Both the position numbers and the translations under genes were made by a program. The notes beneath the pieces were generated by a model. It worked only from the letters and a program-made list of their open reading frames with translations, made no database searches and was not told the origin of the DNA. Positions 1-7,477 of a DNA stretch of 15,423 nucleotides are shown piece by piece. This DNA comes from CAZYTX01 sp964650485 (GTDB lineage Bacteria; RBG-13-61-14; DATKZS01), in the NCBI GenBank assembly GCA_964650485.1, contig CAZYTX010000071.1, forward strand, positions 1 to 15,423, written 5' to 3'. The stretch's first letter is position 1; the number at the start of each line of letters is the position of its first letter.

Positions 1-54
1 GATGGTGCCCACGTTCACGTGAGGCTTGGTCCGCTTAAACTTCTCCTTGGCCAT
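1..54 (-). CDS. tuf: Elongation factor Tu, N-terminal 18 codons (partial, runs off window)
   Basis: EF-Tu is the GTPase that delivers aminoacyl-tRNA to the ribosomal A site. Only the first 18 residues are present (MAKEKFKRTKPHVNVGTI), which match the conserved EF-Tu start just before the P-loop; the GTP-binding motifs lie outside the window. The ATG at 54 is preceded by AAGGAGG at 68-62 with 7-base spacing, a strong ribosome binding site. The gene follows fusA by 20 bases, as in the str operon of many bacteria. A second partial tuf copy lies at the other end of the window in the same orientation. The identification rests on the short N-terminus plus the operon position, and both agree. Confidence 0.95.
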   Translation of the reverse strand, partial: MAKEKFKRTKPHVNVGTI

Positions 55-74
55 GATTTATCCTCCTTGCTTTG

Positions 75-2156
75 TCAATATCCTCTTACCTTTTTCAACA
101 CCTGCTGCTTCAGGCCCTCGGGCACGGCATCGTATCTTGAGAACTGCATGGTGTACGTGGCCCTTCCCTGGGTAAGAGACCTCAGGTTGCTCACGTAGCC
201 GAAGAGTTCGGAAAGGGGGGCCTCGGCGTGATACACCTGCGCTCCCGACCTCGACTCGTTTCCCAGGATGAAACCGCGGCGGGCGTTCAGGTCTTTCAAG
301 ACCTCGCCTACGTACTCCTCGGGAGAGATGATCTCAAGCCTCATTATGGGCTCTAATAACACGGGCCCGCCCTTTTGCGCGGCCTGCTTCACGGCCAGCG
401 CGGCGGCGGCCTTGTATGCCATCTCCGAGGAGTCCACCTCGTGGAACTTTCCGTCAAGCAGGGTCGCCTTTACGTCCGCCACCGGGTACCCTGCGAGCTC
501 GCCCACTTCCAAAGCTTCCCTGATGCCCCGCTCAACCGCGGGAATGTACTCCGATGGTATGGCCCCTCCCCTTATCTTGTTCTCGAAACCTATGCCCTGG
601 CCTCTGCCTAGGGGCTCGAACCTTACCTTCACCACTCCGAAGTGTCCCCTGCCGCCGGTCTGCTTTACGTACCTTCCCTCGGTCTCGCAAGTCCTTGTCA
701 GGGTCTCCTTGTAGGCCACCTGCGGCTTTCCCACGTTGGCGCTTACGTTGTGCTCCCTGAACAGCCTTCCCACCATGACCTCCAGGTGCAGCTCGCCCTG
801 TCCGGATATGATTGTCTGGCCGGTGTTCTCGTCAAAGAAGGCCTTGAAAGAAGGGTCCTCGACCATCATCTTGTTCAGGGCCTGGCTTAGCTTGTCCTGG
901 TCGGCCCTGGTCTTTGGCTCGATTGCCACTGACATCACGGTCTCGGGGAACTCGATGGTCTCGAGCAGGACCGGCTTTCCGGGCTGTGTCAGGGTGTCGC
1001 CGGTGCCGGTGTGTTTCAGCCCCACCATGGCCACTATGTCGCCGGCGTACACCTCAGGCACGTCCTCCTCCTGCACGGCGTGCATCTTGAGCAGCCTGGA
1101 GACCCTCTCCTTTTTCTGCTTGCTGACGTTATACACCTGGCCTCCGGCCTTCAAGTGCCCGGAGTAGACCCTTACGAAAGTCATGGTCCCCTTGTAAGGG
1201 TCGTTCATCATTTTGAAGGCCAGGGCGGTGAAGGGCTCTTCATCGTCGGCCTTCCTTCTTATCTCGTCTCCGGTTTTGTAATCAACGCCCTTTACCGGCG
1301 GCACCTCCAGGGGGGAGGGGAGGTAGTCAATCACCGCGTCCAGGAGCGGCTGCACCCCCTTGTTCTTGAACGCGGCGCCGCACAGCACCGGGAAGAGGCT
1401 GCGCTCCAGGGTTGCTCTCCTGAGCGCCTCTCTCACCTGGTGCTCTGTCACCGCTTCTCCCTCCAGGTATTGGTCCATGAACTTTTCATCATTCTCCGCC
1501 AGTGTCTCCAGCATGGTCTCCCTCCAGCGGGCGGCCTCCTCCTGCATGGCTTCCGGCACCGGCAATTCCCTGTACCTTGCCCCCAGTGTCTCCTGGTCCC
1601 ATATGACCGCGGTCATTCTTATAAGGTCAACCACGCCCTCGAACTGTGCCTCCACCCCCACCGGAGCCTGTATCGGCAGGGGGGTGGTCTTTAGCTTTTT
1701 CCTTATCATGTCGAGCACGTGCTGGAAATCCGCTCCCGCCCGGTCCATCTTGTTGACGAAAGCGATCCTTGGCACCCCGTACTTGTCCGCCTGTCTCCAT
1801 ACGGTTTCCGATTGGGGCTCGACCCCCCCGTAGGCGTCAAAAATAGCGATGGCCCCGTCCAGAACCCGGAGGGACCGCTCGACTTCGATGGTGAAATCAA
1901 CGTGGCCTGGGGTGTCTATGATATTTACTCTGTGATCTCTCCAGAAGCAGGTGGTGGCGGCCGAGGTTATGGTGATGCCGCGTTCCTGCTCCATGTCCAT
2001 CCAATCGGTCACAGTGGTGCCCTGGTCCACCTCCCCCAGGCGGTAGGTGACGCCCGTGTAGTAGAGCATTCTCTCGGTGGTAGTGGTCTTTCCGGCATCA
2101 ATATGGGAGATGATGCCGATGTTGCGAATGCTCTGTAATGGTATGACTCTAGCCAC
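75..2156 (-). CDS. fusA: Translation elongation factor G
   Basis: EF-G is a cytosolic GTPase that drives tRNA-mRNA translocation and, with ribosome recycling factor, splits ribosomes. The protein has 693 residues, close to the usual 690-705. The G domain shows the P-loop HIDAGKTT (18-25), switch region RGITI (59-63), DTPGHVD (81-87, with the catalytic His85) and NKMD (135-138). Later domains follow, including the domain IV region with SEYIPAVERG. The start is taken as GTG at 2156 (MARVIPLQSIRNIGI), which matches family N-termini. An upstream in-frame TTG at 2174 would add six residues and sits directly against an AAGGGG run with no spacing. The ribosome binding site for the GTG is weak (AAGAG, 4 bases away). 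Tyr109 in the DAYGGVEPQSE segment replaces the Val common in the family. The gene is third in the rpsL-rpsG-fusA-tuf array, with a 119-base leader after rpsG in which I see no clear promoter or terminator. Confidence 0.98.
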   Translation of the reverse strand: MARVIPLQSIRNIGIISHIDAGKTTTTERMLYYTGVTYRLGEVDQGTTVTDWMDMEQERGITITSAATTCFWRDHRVNIIDTPGHVDFTIEVERSLRVLDGAIAIFDAYGGVEPQSETVWRQADKYGVPRIAFVNKMDRAGADFQHVLDMIRKKLKTTPLPIQAPVGVEAQFEGVVDLIRMTAVIWDQETLGARYRELPVPEAMQEEAARWRETMLETLAENDEKFMDQYLEGEAVTEHQVREALRRATLERSLFPVLCGAAFKNKGVQPLLDAVIDYLPSPLEVPPVKGVDYKTGDEIRRKADDEEPFTALAFKMMNDPYKGTMTFVRVYSGHLKAGGQVYNVSKQKKERVSRLLKMHAVQEEDVPEVYAGDIVAMVGLKHTGTGDTLTQPGKPVLLETIEFPETVMSVAIEPKTRADQDKLSQALNKMMVEDPSFKAFFDENTGQTIISGQGELHLEVMVGRLFREHNVSANVGKPQVAYKETLTRTCETEGRYVKQTGGRGHFGVVKVRFEPLGRGQGIGFENKIRGGAIPSEYIPAVERGIREALEVGELAGYPVADVKATLLDGKFHEVDSSEMAYKAAAALAVKQAAQKGGPVLLEPIMRLEIISPEEYVGEVLKDLNARRGFILGNESRSGAQVYHAEAPLSELFGYVSNLRSLTQGRATYTMQFSRYDAVPEGLKQQVLKKVRGY

Positions 2157-2275
2157 GGTACTCTTCGCCCGCAACCCCTTTCTTCAGTATTGGACCAGGT
2201 TCCCTTTTTCAAATTCAGGATCATTAAACCTATTGTCCCGGCCGCCCGCTCTTTTAAAGAAGACGGCTTTATATG

Positions 2276-2749
2276 TCACCACCGGTAGTGGGCAAAAGCC
2301 TTGTTAGCCTCCGCCATCCGGTGCATGTCCTCCTTTTTCTTGACCGCGCTGCCCCTGTTCTCCGCGGCGTCCAGTATCTCCATGGCCAGCTTCTCCCTCA
2401 TGTTGCGCTCCGTCTTTCTGGCATGGGCGTAGCTTATGATCCACCTCATGGCCAGTGTTTCCTGGCGCCTTGACCTGACCTCCACCGGCACCTGGTAGTT
2501 TGCGCCTCCCACCCTCCTGCTCTTGACCTCGAGCATGGGGGCCACGTTCTTTATGGCCTTTTTGAAGGTCTTTATGGGGTCGTCCTTGGTTTTTTCCGCT
2601 ATTATATCCAGGGCGCCGTACACGATTTTTTCGGCAAGGCTCTTCTTGCCCCGGCCCATGATGGAGTTTATGAAACGGCTTATCTGCACGTTCTCGTAGA
2701 TAGGGTCGGGTATGAGCTCCCTTGTTTCCACCGCGCCTTTTCTTGGCAT
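2276..2749 (-). CDS. rpsG: 30S ribosomal protein S7
   Basis: S7 nucleates assembly of the 16S rRNA 3' major domain (30S head) and lines the E-site tRNA path. The protein has 157 residues, the normal size. It begins MPRKGAVETRELIPDPIY and contains the RNA-binding segment SRRVGGANYQVPVEV (77-91) and the basic helix ending NKAFAHYRW. The ATG at 2749 was chosen over an upstream frame opening at 2776, because alignment with S7 proteins begins at MPRK and an AGGGG ribosome binding sequence lies 10 bases upstream. The 74-base spacer from rpsL contains a stable hairpin (2782-2819). In E. coli this spacer is where S7 binds to repress its own operon, so feedback control here is plausible but inferred. 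Confidence 0.98.
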   Translation of the reverse strand: MPRKGAVETRELIPDPIYENVQISRFINSIMGRGKKSLAEKIVYGALDIIAEKTKDDPIKTFKKAIKNVAPMLEVKSRRVGGANYQVPVEVRSRRQETLAMRWIISYAHARKTERNMREKLAMEILDAAENRGSAVKKKEDMHRMAEANKAFAHYRW

Positions 2750-2781
2750 TTTTCCGGCACCCCTCAGTTCACGCAATAAAT

Positions 2782-2819
2782 GACCGGACCCGGTAATGCT
2801 CTACCCGCCCGGTCCGGTC
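2782..2819 (-). promoter_or_regulatory. Stem-loop between rpsL and rpsG, candidate S7 autoregulatory site
   Basis: The arms GACCGGACC (2819-2811 in the mRNA sense) and GGTCCGGTC (2790-2782) are perfectly complementary over 9 bp, and the inner region can pair further with bulges. The hairpin starts five bases after the rpsL stop codon. No U tract follows, so it does not look like an intrinsic terminator. Its position matches the E. coli str-operon spacer where S7 represses translation. Assignment as an S7 target is inference; the inverted repeat itself is directly visible. Confidence 0.55.
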
Positions 2820-2823
2820 CCTT

Positions 2824-3195
2824 CTACCTCGGCCTCTTGGCCCCGTACTTTGAGCGGCCCTGCTTCCTCTCTGCCACTCCCTGGGTGTCAAGGGTCCCCC
2901 GCACGATGTGGTACCTTACCCCCGGCAGGTCCTTGACCCTGCCCCCCCGGATGAGCACCACCGAGTGCTCCTGGAGGTTGTGGCCCACGCCTGGAATATA
3001 AGCCGATGCCTCGATCCCGTTGGTCAGCCTCACCCTGGCCACCTTGCGCATTGCGGAGTTGGGCTTCTTGGGCGTAAAGGTCGTGACCCGGACGCACACC
3101 CCCCTTTTCTGGGGGCAGTTCTGCAGGGCCGGGGACTTGGTTTTCCTCGCGGTCTTTTTGCGCGCGTTCCTTACCAACTGGTTTATAGTAGGCAT
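2824..3195 (-). CDS. rpsL: 30S ribosomal protein S12
   Basis: S12 sits at the 30S decoding centre and helps set translational accuracy. The protein has 123 residues, the family size, and is highly conserved: CPQKRGVC (27-34), TPKKPNSAMRK (41-51), GHNLQEHSVVLIRGGRVKDL (71-90) and the basic tail RSKYGAKRPR. Lys43 and Lys88 (K42 and K87 of the mature E. coli protein) are both the wild-type residues, so no classical streptomycin-resistance substitution is present. The start ATG at 3195 has only a weak nearby ribosome binding sequence (GAG at 9 bases); a GGAG lies further away, at about 16. It is the first gene after the promoter at 3232-3260, so it probably heads a str transcription unit. Confidence 0.99.
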   Translation of the reverse strand: MPTINQLVRNARKKTARKTKSPALQNCPQKRGVCVRVTTFTPKKPNSAMRKVARVRLTNGIEASAYIPGVGHNLQEHSVVLIRGGRVKDLPGVRYHIVRGTLDTQGVAERKQGRSKYGAKRPR

Positions 3196-3231
3196 CTTTT
3201 TTAACTCGACTCTCCGTTACGTAAAATAACT

Positions 3232-3260
3232 ATTTTATTTAAAAACCGCATGGAAGTCAA
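3232..3260 (-). promoter_or_regulatory. Sigma-70 type promoter for the str operon, between rpoC and rpsL
   Basis: On the minus strand, TTGACT (3260-3255) and TAAAAT (3237-3232) are separated by exactly 17 bases. Ten of twelve positions match the TTGACA/TATAAT consensus, with the optimal spacer. The surrounding AT-rich patch contrasts with the GC-rich genes. Transcription would start near 3227, leaving a leader of roughly 30 bases before rpsL. No intrinsic terminator is visible between rpoC and this site, so read-through from rpoC probably adds to its output. Confidence 0.75.
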
Positions 3261-3318
3261 CCCCTTGTGCTTGTTTTTTTAAGGTCCGGGAAAAGTCTTT
3301 ACAAGAGTGTGCTCCTTT

Positions 3319-6300
3319 TCATGCCAGGTCCCTCTCCTCCTCTTCCATCTCCAGCTCAGGCACCTCGATCATGAGCTTTCTGTAGCGCTCCATTCCGGTG
3401 CCCGCGGGTATGAGCCTTCCCATGATCACGTTTTCCTTGAGCCCGCGCAGGTAGTCTATCTTCCCGGCTATGGAGGCCTCGGTCAACACCTTGGTGGTCT
3501 CCTGGAAGCTTGCCGCTGATATGAAGCTCTCGGTGGACAGGCTGGCCTTTGTTATGCCAAGGAGCCTGGGCTCCGCTGTTGCCGGCTTTCCTTTTGCCGC
3601 GACTATCTTTTCGTTCTCCTCCTCGAAGGTGTCTCTGTCCACCTCGTCGCCCACCAGGAAGTCGCTGTCGCCTGCGTCGGTGATCCTCACCTTCTTGAGC
3701 ATCTGCCTCACTATGATCTCGATGTGCTTGTCGTTTATCTTCACCCCCTGGAGCCTGTAGACCTGCTGCACCTCGTCCACAAGGTACTTGGCCAGTTCCT
3801 TCTCCTGCCTCACCCGCAGGATGTCGTGCGGGTTCGCGGAGCCTTCCATGAGAGGCTCGCCGGCCCTGACGTAGTCCCCCTGGTGCACGATGATGGCCTT
3901 TCCTTTGGGTATCTGGTAGGTCTTTGGCTCGCCCACCTCAGGGGTGACGGTGACTATTCGGCGTCCCTTCTGCTCCTCACCCAGGCTTACGATCCCGTCT
4001 ATCTCGCTTATGATGGCGAGCTCCTTTGGCCTCCTGGCCTCGAAGAGCTCGGCCACCCTGGGCAGTCCTCCGGTGATGTCCTTTGTCTTGGTGGTCTCTC
4101 TTGGTATCTTTGCGATCACGTCTCCCGCGGAGACCTCGTCCCCCTCCTGCACCATCACGTGCGCGCCCACGGGCATGAAGTACCTGGCGAAGTTGTTCGA
4201 TCCCGGCAGCTTCAGGGTCTTGCCGGAGTTCTTGTCCTTTATTGATATGCGGGGCCTGAGCTCGGGGTTCTTTGAAGGGATTATGACCTTGCGCGCGAAG
4301 CCGGTGCGGTCGTCCACCTGCTCGAGCATGGTGATGTTCTCCATTATGTCGCCGAACTTTATCTTGCCGTCAAGCTCGGTGAGAATGGGGTTTGCAAAGG
4401 GGTCCCACTCGGCCAGCATGGTCCCCGGCTTCACCTTCTTGCCTTCTTTCACCTTTACCTCGGCGCCGTAGAGTATGGGGTGTCTCTCCACCTCGATGCC
4501 CCGGTCGTCCTCGATCACTATCTCGCCGTTCCTGTTCATGGCCACCAGGTTCCCGGCCTTGTTCAGCACCGTGCTCAGGTTGGCGAACTTGACGGTGCCG
4601 GAGTAGTGGTTTATGTGGGTTGACTGCTCGCCCCTGCTGGATGCCGCGCCTCCAATGTGGAAGGTGCGCATGGTTAGCTGGGTGCCGGGCTCTCCTATGG
4701 ACTGTGCGGCTATCACTCCCACGGCCTCTCCCAGGTTCACCTTGTGTCCCCTGGCAAGGTCCCTGCCGTAGCACTCCCTGCACACGCCTCGACGGGCCTT
4801 GCAGGTAAGCGCCGACTTTATGGGAACGCGGTCAATCCCGGCCTCGTCAATACTGTCAGCCTCCTGCTCGGAGATGATCTCTCCCCTCTTGATGATCACG
4901 TTGCCCAGCCGATCGTGGATGTCCTCCAGCGCGGTGCGACCCAGCACCCTCTGGCCGGCGCTCTCTATGATCCTGCCGGCCTCGACCAGGGCTGATATCT
5001 CTATGCCGTCTATGCCCTGGCAGTCGTCCTCGGTCACTATCATGTCCTGGGACACGTCCACCAGGCGTCGGGTGAGGTACCCGGAGTTGGCGGTCTTGAG
5101 GGCGGTGTCGGCCAGCCCCTTCCTTGCCCCGTGGGTTGAAACGAAGTACTGGAGCACTGAGAGGCCTTCCCTGAAGTTGGCCGTGATAGGGGTCTCGATG
5201 ATCTCTCCGGAGGGTTTTGCCATGAGCCCTCGCATTCCGGCAAGCTGCCTCACCTGCTGCTGCGATCCCCTGGCCCCCGAGTCCACCATCATGTATATGG
5301 GGTTCAGGCTCTCCACCTCGGCCTGGTTGCCCTTGTCGTCAAGCACCTTCTCGGTGCCAAGCTCCAGGGTGAGCTCGTCCGCGATCTGGTTCGTGACCTC
5401 GCCCCACCTGTCCACAACCTTGTTGTAGCGCTCGCCCGGGGATATCCTGCCGTCCTGGTACTCCTCCTCTATCTCCCGGACCGCGCTATAGGCCTGGTCA
5501 AGCAGGCTTTCCTTTTTGGATGGAATATGTAGGTCATCAACACATATGCTCATCCCGGCGTAGGTGGCGTAATCGAATCCCAGGGTCCGGAGCTTGTCCG
5601 CCAGTAAGACCGTGTCCTTGTTGCCGGCGACCCTGTAGCAGAGGTTGACCAGGTTCTCCTGCTCCTTCTTCTTCATGACCCTGTTAATGGCCGAGAAGGG
5701 CACGGCCTCCGGCAGTATCTCGCGGAGTAGCACCCTTCCCGCGGTGGTCTCGGTAACCTTTCCTTCGATCCTCACTTTTATCCTGGCCTGCAGTTCGACC
5801 TCGCCCTGTTCGTATGCGAGCCTGACCTCCTCGGGCGTGGCGAATGCCTTTCCTGTGCCCTTGACAAATGGCTTCTCCCTGGTCATGTAATATATTCCCA
5901 GGACTATATCCTGGCTGGGTCCTATGATGGGCTTGCCGTTTGCGGGCGAGAGTATGTTATTGGTGCTCATGATAAGCACGCGCGACTCCACCCTTGCTTC
6001 TAGGCTGAGAGGCACGTGCACCGCCATCTGGTCCCCGTCGAAGTCGGCGTTGAACGCCTGGCACACCAGTGGATGCAGTTGTATGGCCTTGCCCTCGATG
6101 AGCACGGGCTCGAACCCCTGTATTCCCAGCCTGTGCAGGGTGGGGGCGCGGTTCAGGAGCACCGGGTGCTCGGTTATGACCTCGTCCAGTATGTCCCAGA
6201 CCTCGTCCTTCCCGCGCTCGACCATCTTCTTGGCCGCTTTTATGGACGTTGCAAGCGATCTTTCCTCCAGCTTGTTGTATATGAAGGGCTTGAAAAGCTC

Positions 6301-7422
6301 GATCGCCATCTTCTTGGGAAGGCCGCACTGGTGCAGCCTGAGCTCGGGCCCGACCACGATGACGGAGCGGCCGGAGTAGTCCACCCTCTTTCCGAGCAGG
6401 TTTTGCCTGAACCTGCCCTGCTTGCCGCGGAGCATGTCGGAGAGGCTTTTCAACGGTCTTTTGTCCGGGCCGCTTATTGCTCGTCCCCGTTTGCCGTTGT
6501 CAAAGGCGGCGTCCACCGACTCCTGTAGCATGCGCTTCTCGTTCCTAATTATTATCTCGGGAGCGTTCAGCTCGATGAGCCTCTTCAACCGGTTGTTCCT
6601 GTTTATCACCCTCCTGTAGAGGTCGTTCAGGTCAGAGGTTGCGAACCTCCCCCCGTCCAGGGGCACCAGCGGCCGGAGGTCCGGGGGTATGATGGGCACG
6701 CTCTCAAGTATCATCCACTCGGGCCTGTTGCCGGACTTTCTGAATGCCTCGGCCACCTTGAGCCTCTTTCCCAGCTTGGTCCGCCTGGCCTCGGACTTGG
6801 TCTCCTGCATCTCTGTGCGCAGCCTCTTTCCGAGCTCTTCCAGGTCAATGGCGGCCAGCATGTCCCTTATGGCCTCGCCCCCCATTCCCACCTTGGGGTT
6901 CTTTCCCTCTTCCACCACCTTGTTATATTTTTCCTCGGGCAGGACCTCTCCCGGCTCCAGGTCGGAGTCACCCGGGTCCATCACAATATATGACTCGTAG
7001 TAGAGCACCTTTTCCAGGTCCTTTAATGTAAGGTCGAGCAGCGACCCTATCCTTGAGGGTATACTCTTCAAGAACCATATGTGGGCCACGGGCGCGGCCA
7101 GGGAGATGTGCCCTATCCGCTCCCTTCTCACCTTGGAACGTATGACCTCCACCCCGCACTTCTCGCAGGTGATGCCCCTGTGCTTCATGCGTTTGTACTT
7201 CCCGCAGTTGCACTCGTAGTCTTTTATCGGCCCGAAGATGCGGGCGCAGAAAAGACCGTCCCTCTCGGGCTTGAAGGTGCGGTAGTTTATGGTCTCGGGC
7301 TTTTTCACCTCGCCGTGGGACCACTCCTCGATCTTGTCGGGTCCGGCGAGTGATATCTTCACCGCGGAGAAGCTGAGCGGGCTTTTCGGTCTCTCGAAAA
7401 TTCCAAGCGCTAAATCCTTCAC
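3319..7422 (-). CDS. rpoC: DNA-directed RNA polymerase subunit beta'
   Basis: Beta' is the largest RNA polymerase subunit and holds the catalytic magnesium. With the GTG start at 7422 it has 1367 residues. The Zn1 cysteines are 71, 73, 86 and 89. The active-site motif NADFDGDQ places aspartates at 460, 462 and 464, the same numbers as E. coli. The bridge helix region (GARKGLADTALKTANSGYL) is at about 765-783. Zn2 cysteines are 801, 874, 881 and 884, and the trigger loop follows at about 905-935. A long segment after MRTFHIGGAAS is consistent with the SI3 insert of Gram-negative enzymes. The open frame continues upstream to 7518 over the rpoB end, but AAGGAGG at 7437-7431 lies 8 bases before the GTG and the family alignment begins at KDL. 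rpoB and rpoC therefore do not overlap; they are separated by 55 bases. Confidence 0.99.
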   Translation of the reverse strand: MKDLALGIFERPKSPLSFSAVKISLAGPDKIEEWSHGEVKKPETINYRTFKPERDGLFCARIFGPIKDYECNCGKYKRMKHRGITCEKCGVEVIRSKVRRERIGHISLAAPVAHIWFLKSIPSRIGSLLDLTLKDLEKVLYYESYIVMDPGDSDLEPGEVLPEEKYNKVVEEGKNPKVGMGGEAIRDMLAAIDLEELGKRLRTEMQETKSEARRTKLGKRLKVAEAFRKSGNRPEWMILESVPIIPPDLRPLVPLDGGRFATSDLNDLYRRVINRNNRLKRLIELNAPEIIIRNEKRMLQESVDAAFDNGKRGRAISGPDKRPLKSLSDMLRGKQGRFRQNLLGKRVDYSGRSVIVVGPELRLHQCGLPKKMAIELFKPFIYNKLEERSLATSIKAAKKMVERGKDEVWDILDEVITEHPVLLNRAPTLHRLGIQGFEPVLIEGKAIQLHPLVCQAFNADFDGDQMAVHVPLSLEARVESRVLIMSTNNILSPANGKPIIGPSQDIVLGIYYMTREKPFVKGTGKAFATPEEVRLAYEQGEVELQARIKVRIEGKVTETTAGRVLLREILPEAVPFSAINRVMKKKEQENLVNLCYRVAGNKDTVLLADKLRTLGFDYATYAGMSICVDDLHIPSKKESLLDQAYSAVREIEEEYQDGRISPGERYNKVVDRWGEVTNQIADELTLELGTEKVLDDKGNQAEVESLNPIYMMVDSGARGSQQQVRQLAGMRGLMAKPSGEIIETPITANFREGLSVLQYFVSTHGARKGLADTALKTANSGYLTRRLVDVSQDMIVTEDDCQGIDGIEISALVEAGRIIESAGQRVLGRTALEDIHDRLGNVIIKRGEIISEQEADSIDEAGIDRVPIKSALTCKARRGVCRECYGRDLARGHKVNLGEAVGVIAAQSIGEPGTQLTMRTFHIGGAASSRGEQSTHINHYSGTVKFANLSTVLNKAGNLVAMNRNGEIVIEDDRGIEVERHPILYGAEVKVKEGKKVKPGTMLAEWDPFANPILTELDGKIKFGDIMENITMLEQVDDRTGFARKVIIPSKNPELRPRISIKDKNSGKTLKLPGSNNFARYFMPVGAHVMVQEGDEVSAGDVIAKIPRETTKTKDITGGLPRVAELFEARRPKELAIISEIDGIVSLGEEQKGRRIVTVTPEVGEPKTYQIPKGKAIIVHQGDYVRAGEPLMEGSANPHDILRVRQEKELAKYLVDEVQQVYRLQGVKINDKHIEIIVRQMLKKVRITDAGDSDFLVGDEVDRDTFEEENEKIVAAKGKPATAEPRLLGITKASLSTESFISAASFQETTKVLTEASIAGKIDYLRGLKENVIMGRLIPAGTGMERYRKLMIEVPELEMEEEERDLA

Positions 7423-7430
7423 TGTGAAAC

Positions 7431-7437
7431 CCTCCTT
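7431..7437 (-). promoter_or_regulatory. Ribosome binding site that fixes the rpoC GTG start
   Basis: AAGGAGG lies 8 bases upstream of the GTG at 7422. No comparable sequence precedes the start candidates further upstream, which fall inside rpoB. This supports the shorter rpoC reading. Confidence 0.85.
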
Positions 7438-7477
7438 GTACGGGGAAGAATCCTTTTCAATGTCAATCTTATATTTT

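Noticed and set aside
2157..2275. Promoter (TTGAAA) or small protein (71-codon frame starting at 2224) in the rpsG-fusA spacer
   Set aside because: The -10 match is poor at the right spacing, and the frame runs out of phase into fusA with no ribosome binding site.
7423..7477. TTGACA in the rpoB-rpoC spacer as a promoter for rpoC
   Set aside because: No acceptable -10 hexamer occurs 16-18 bases downstream.
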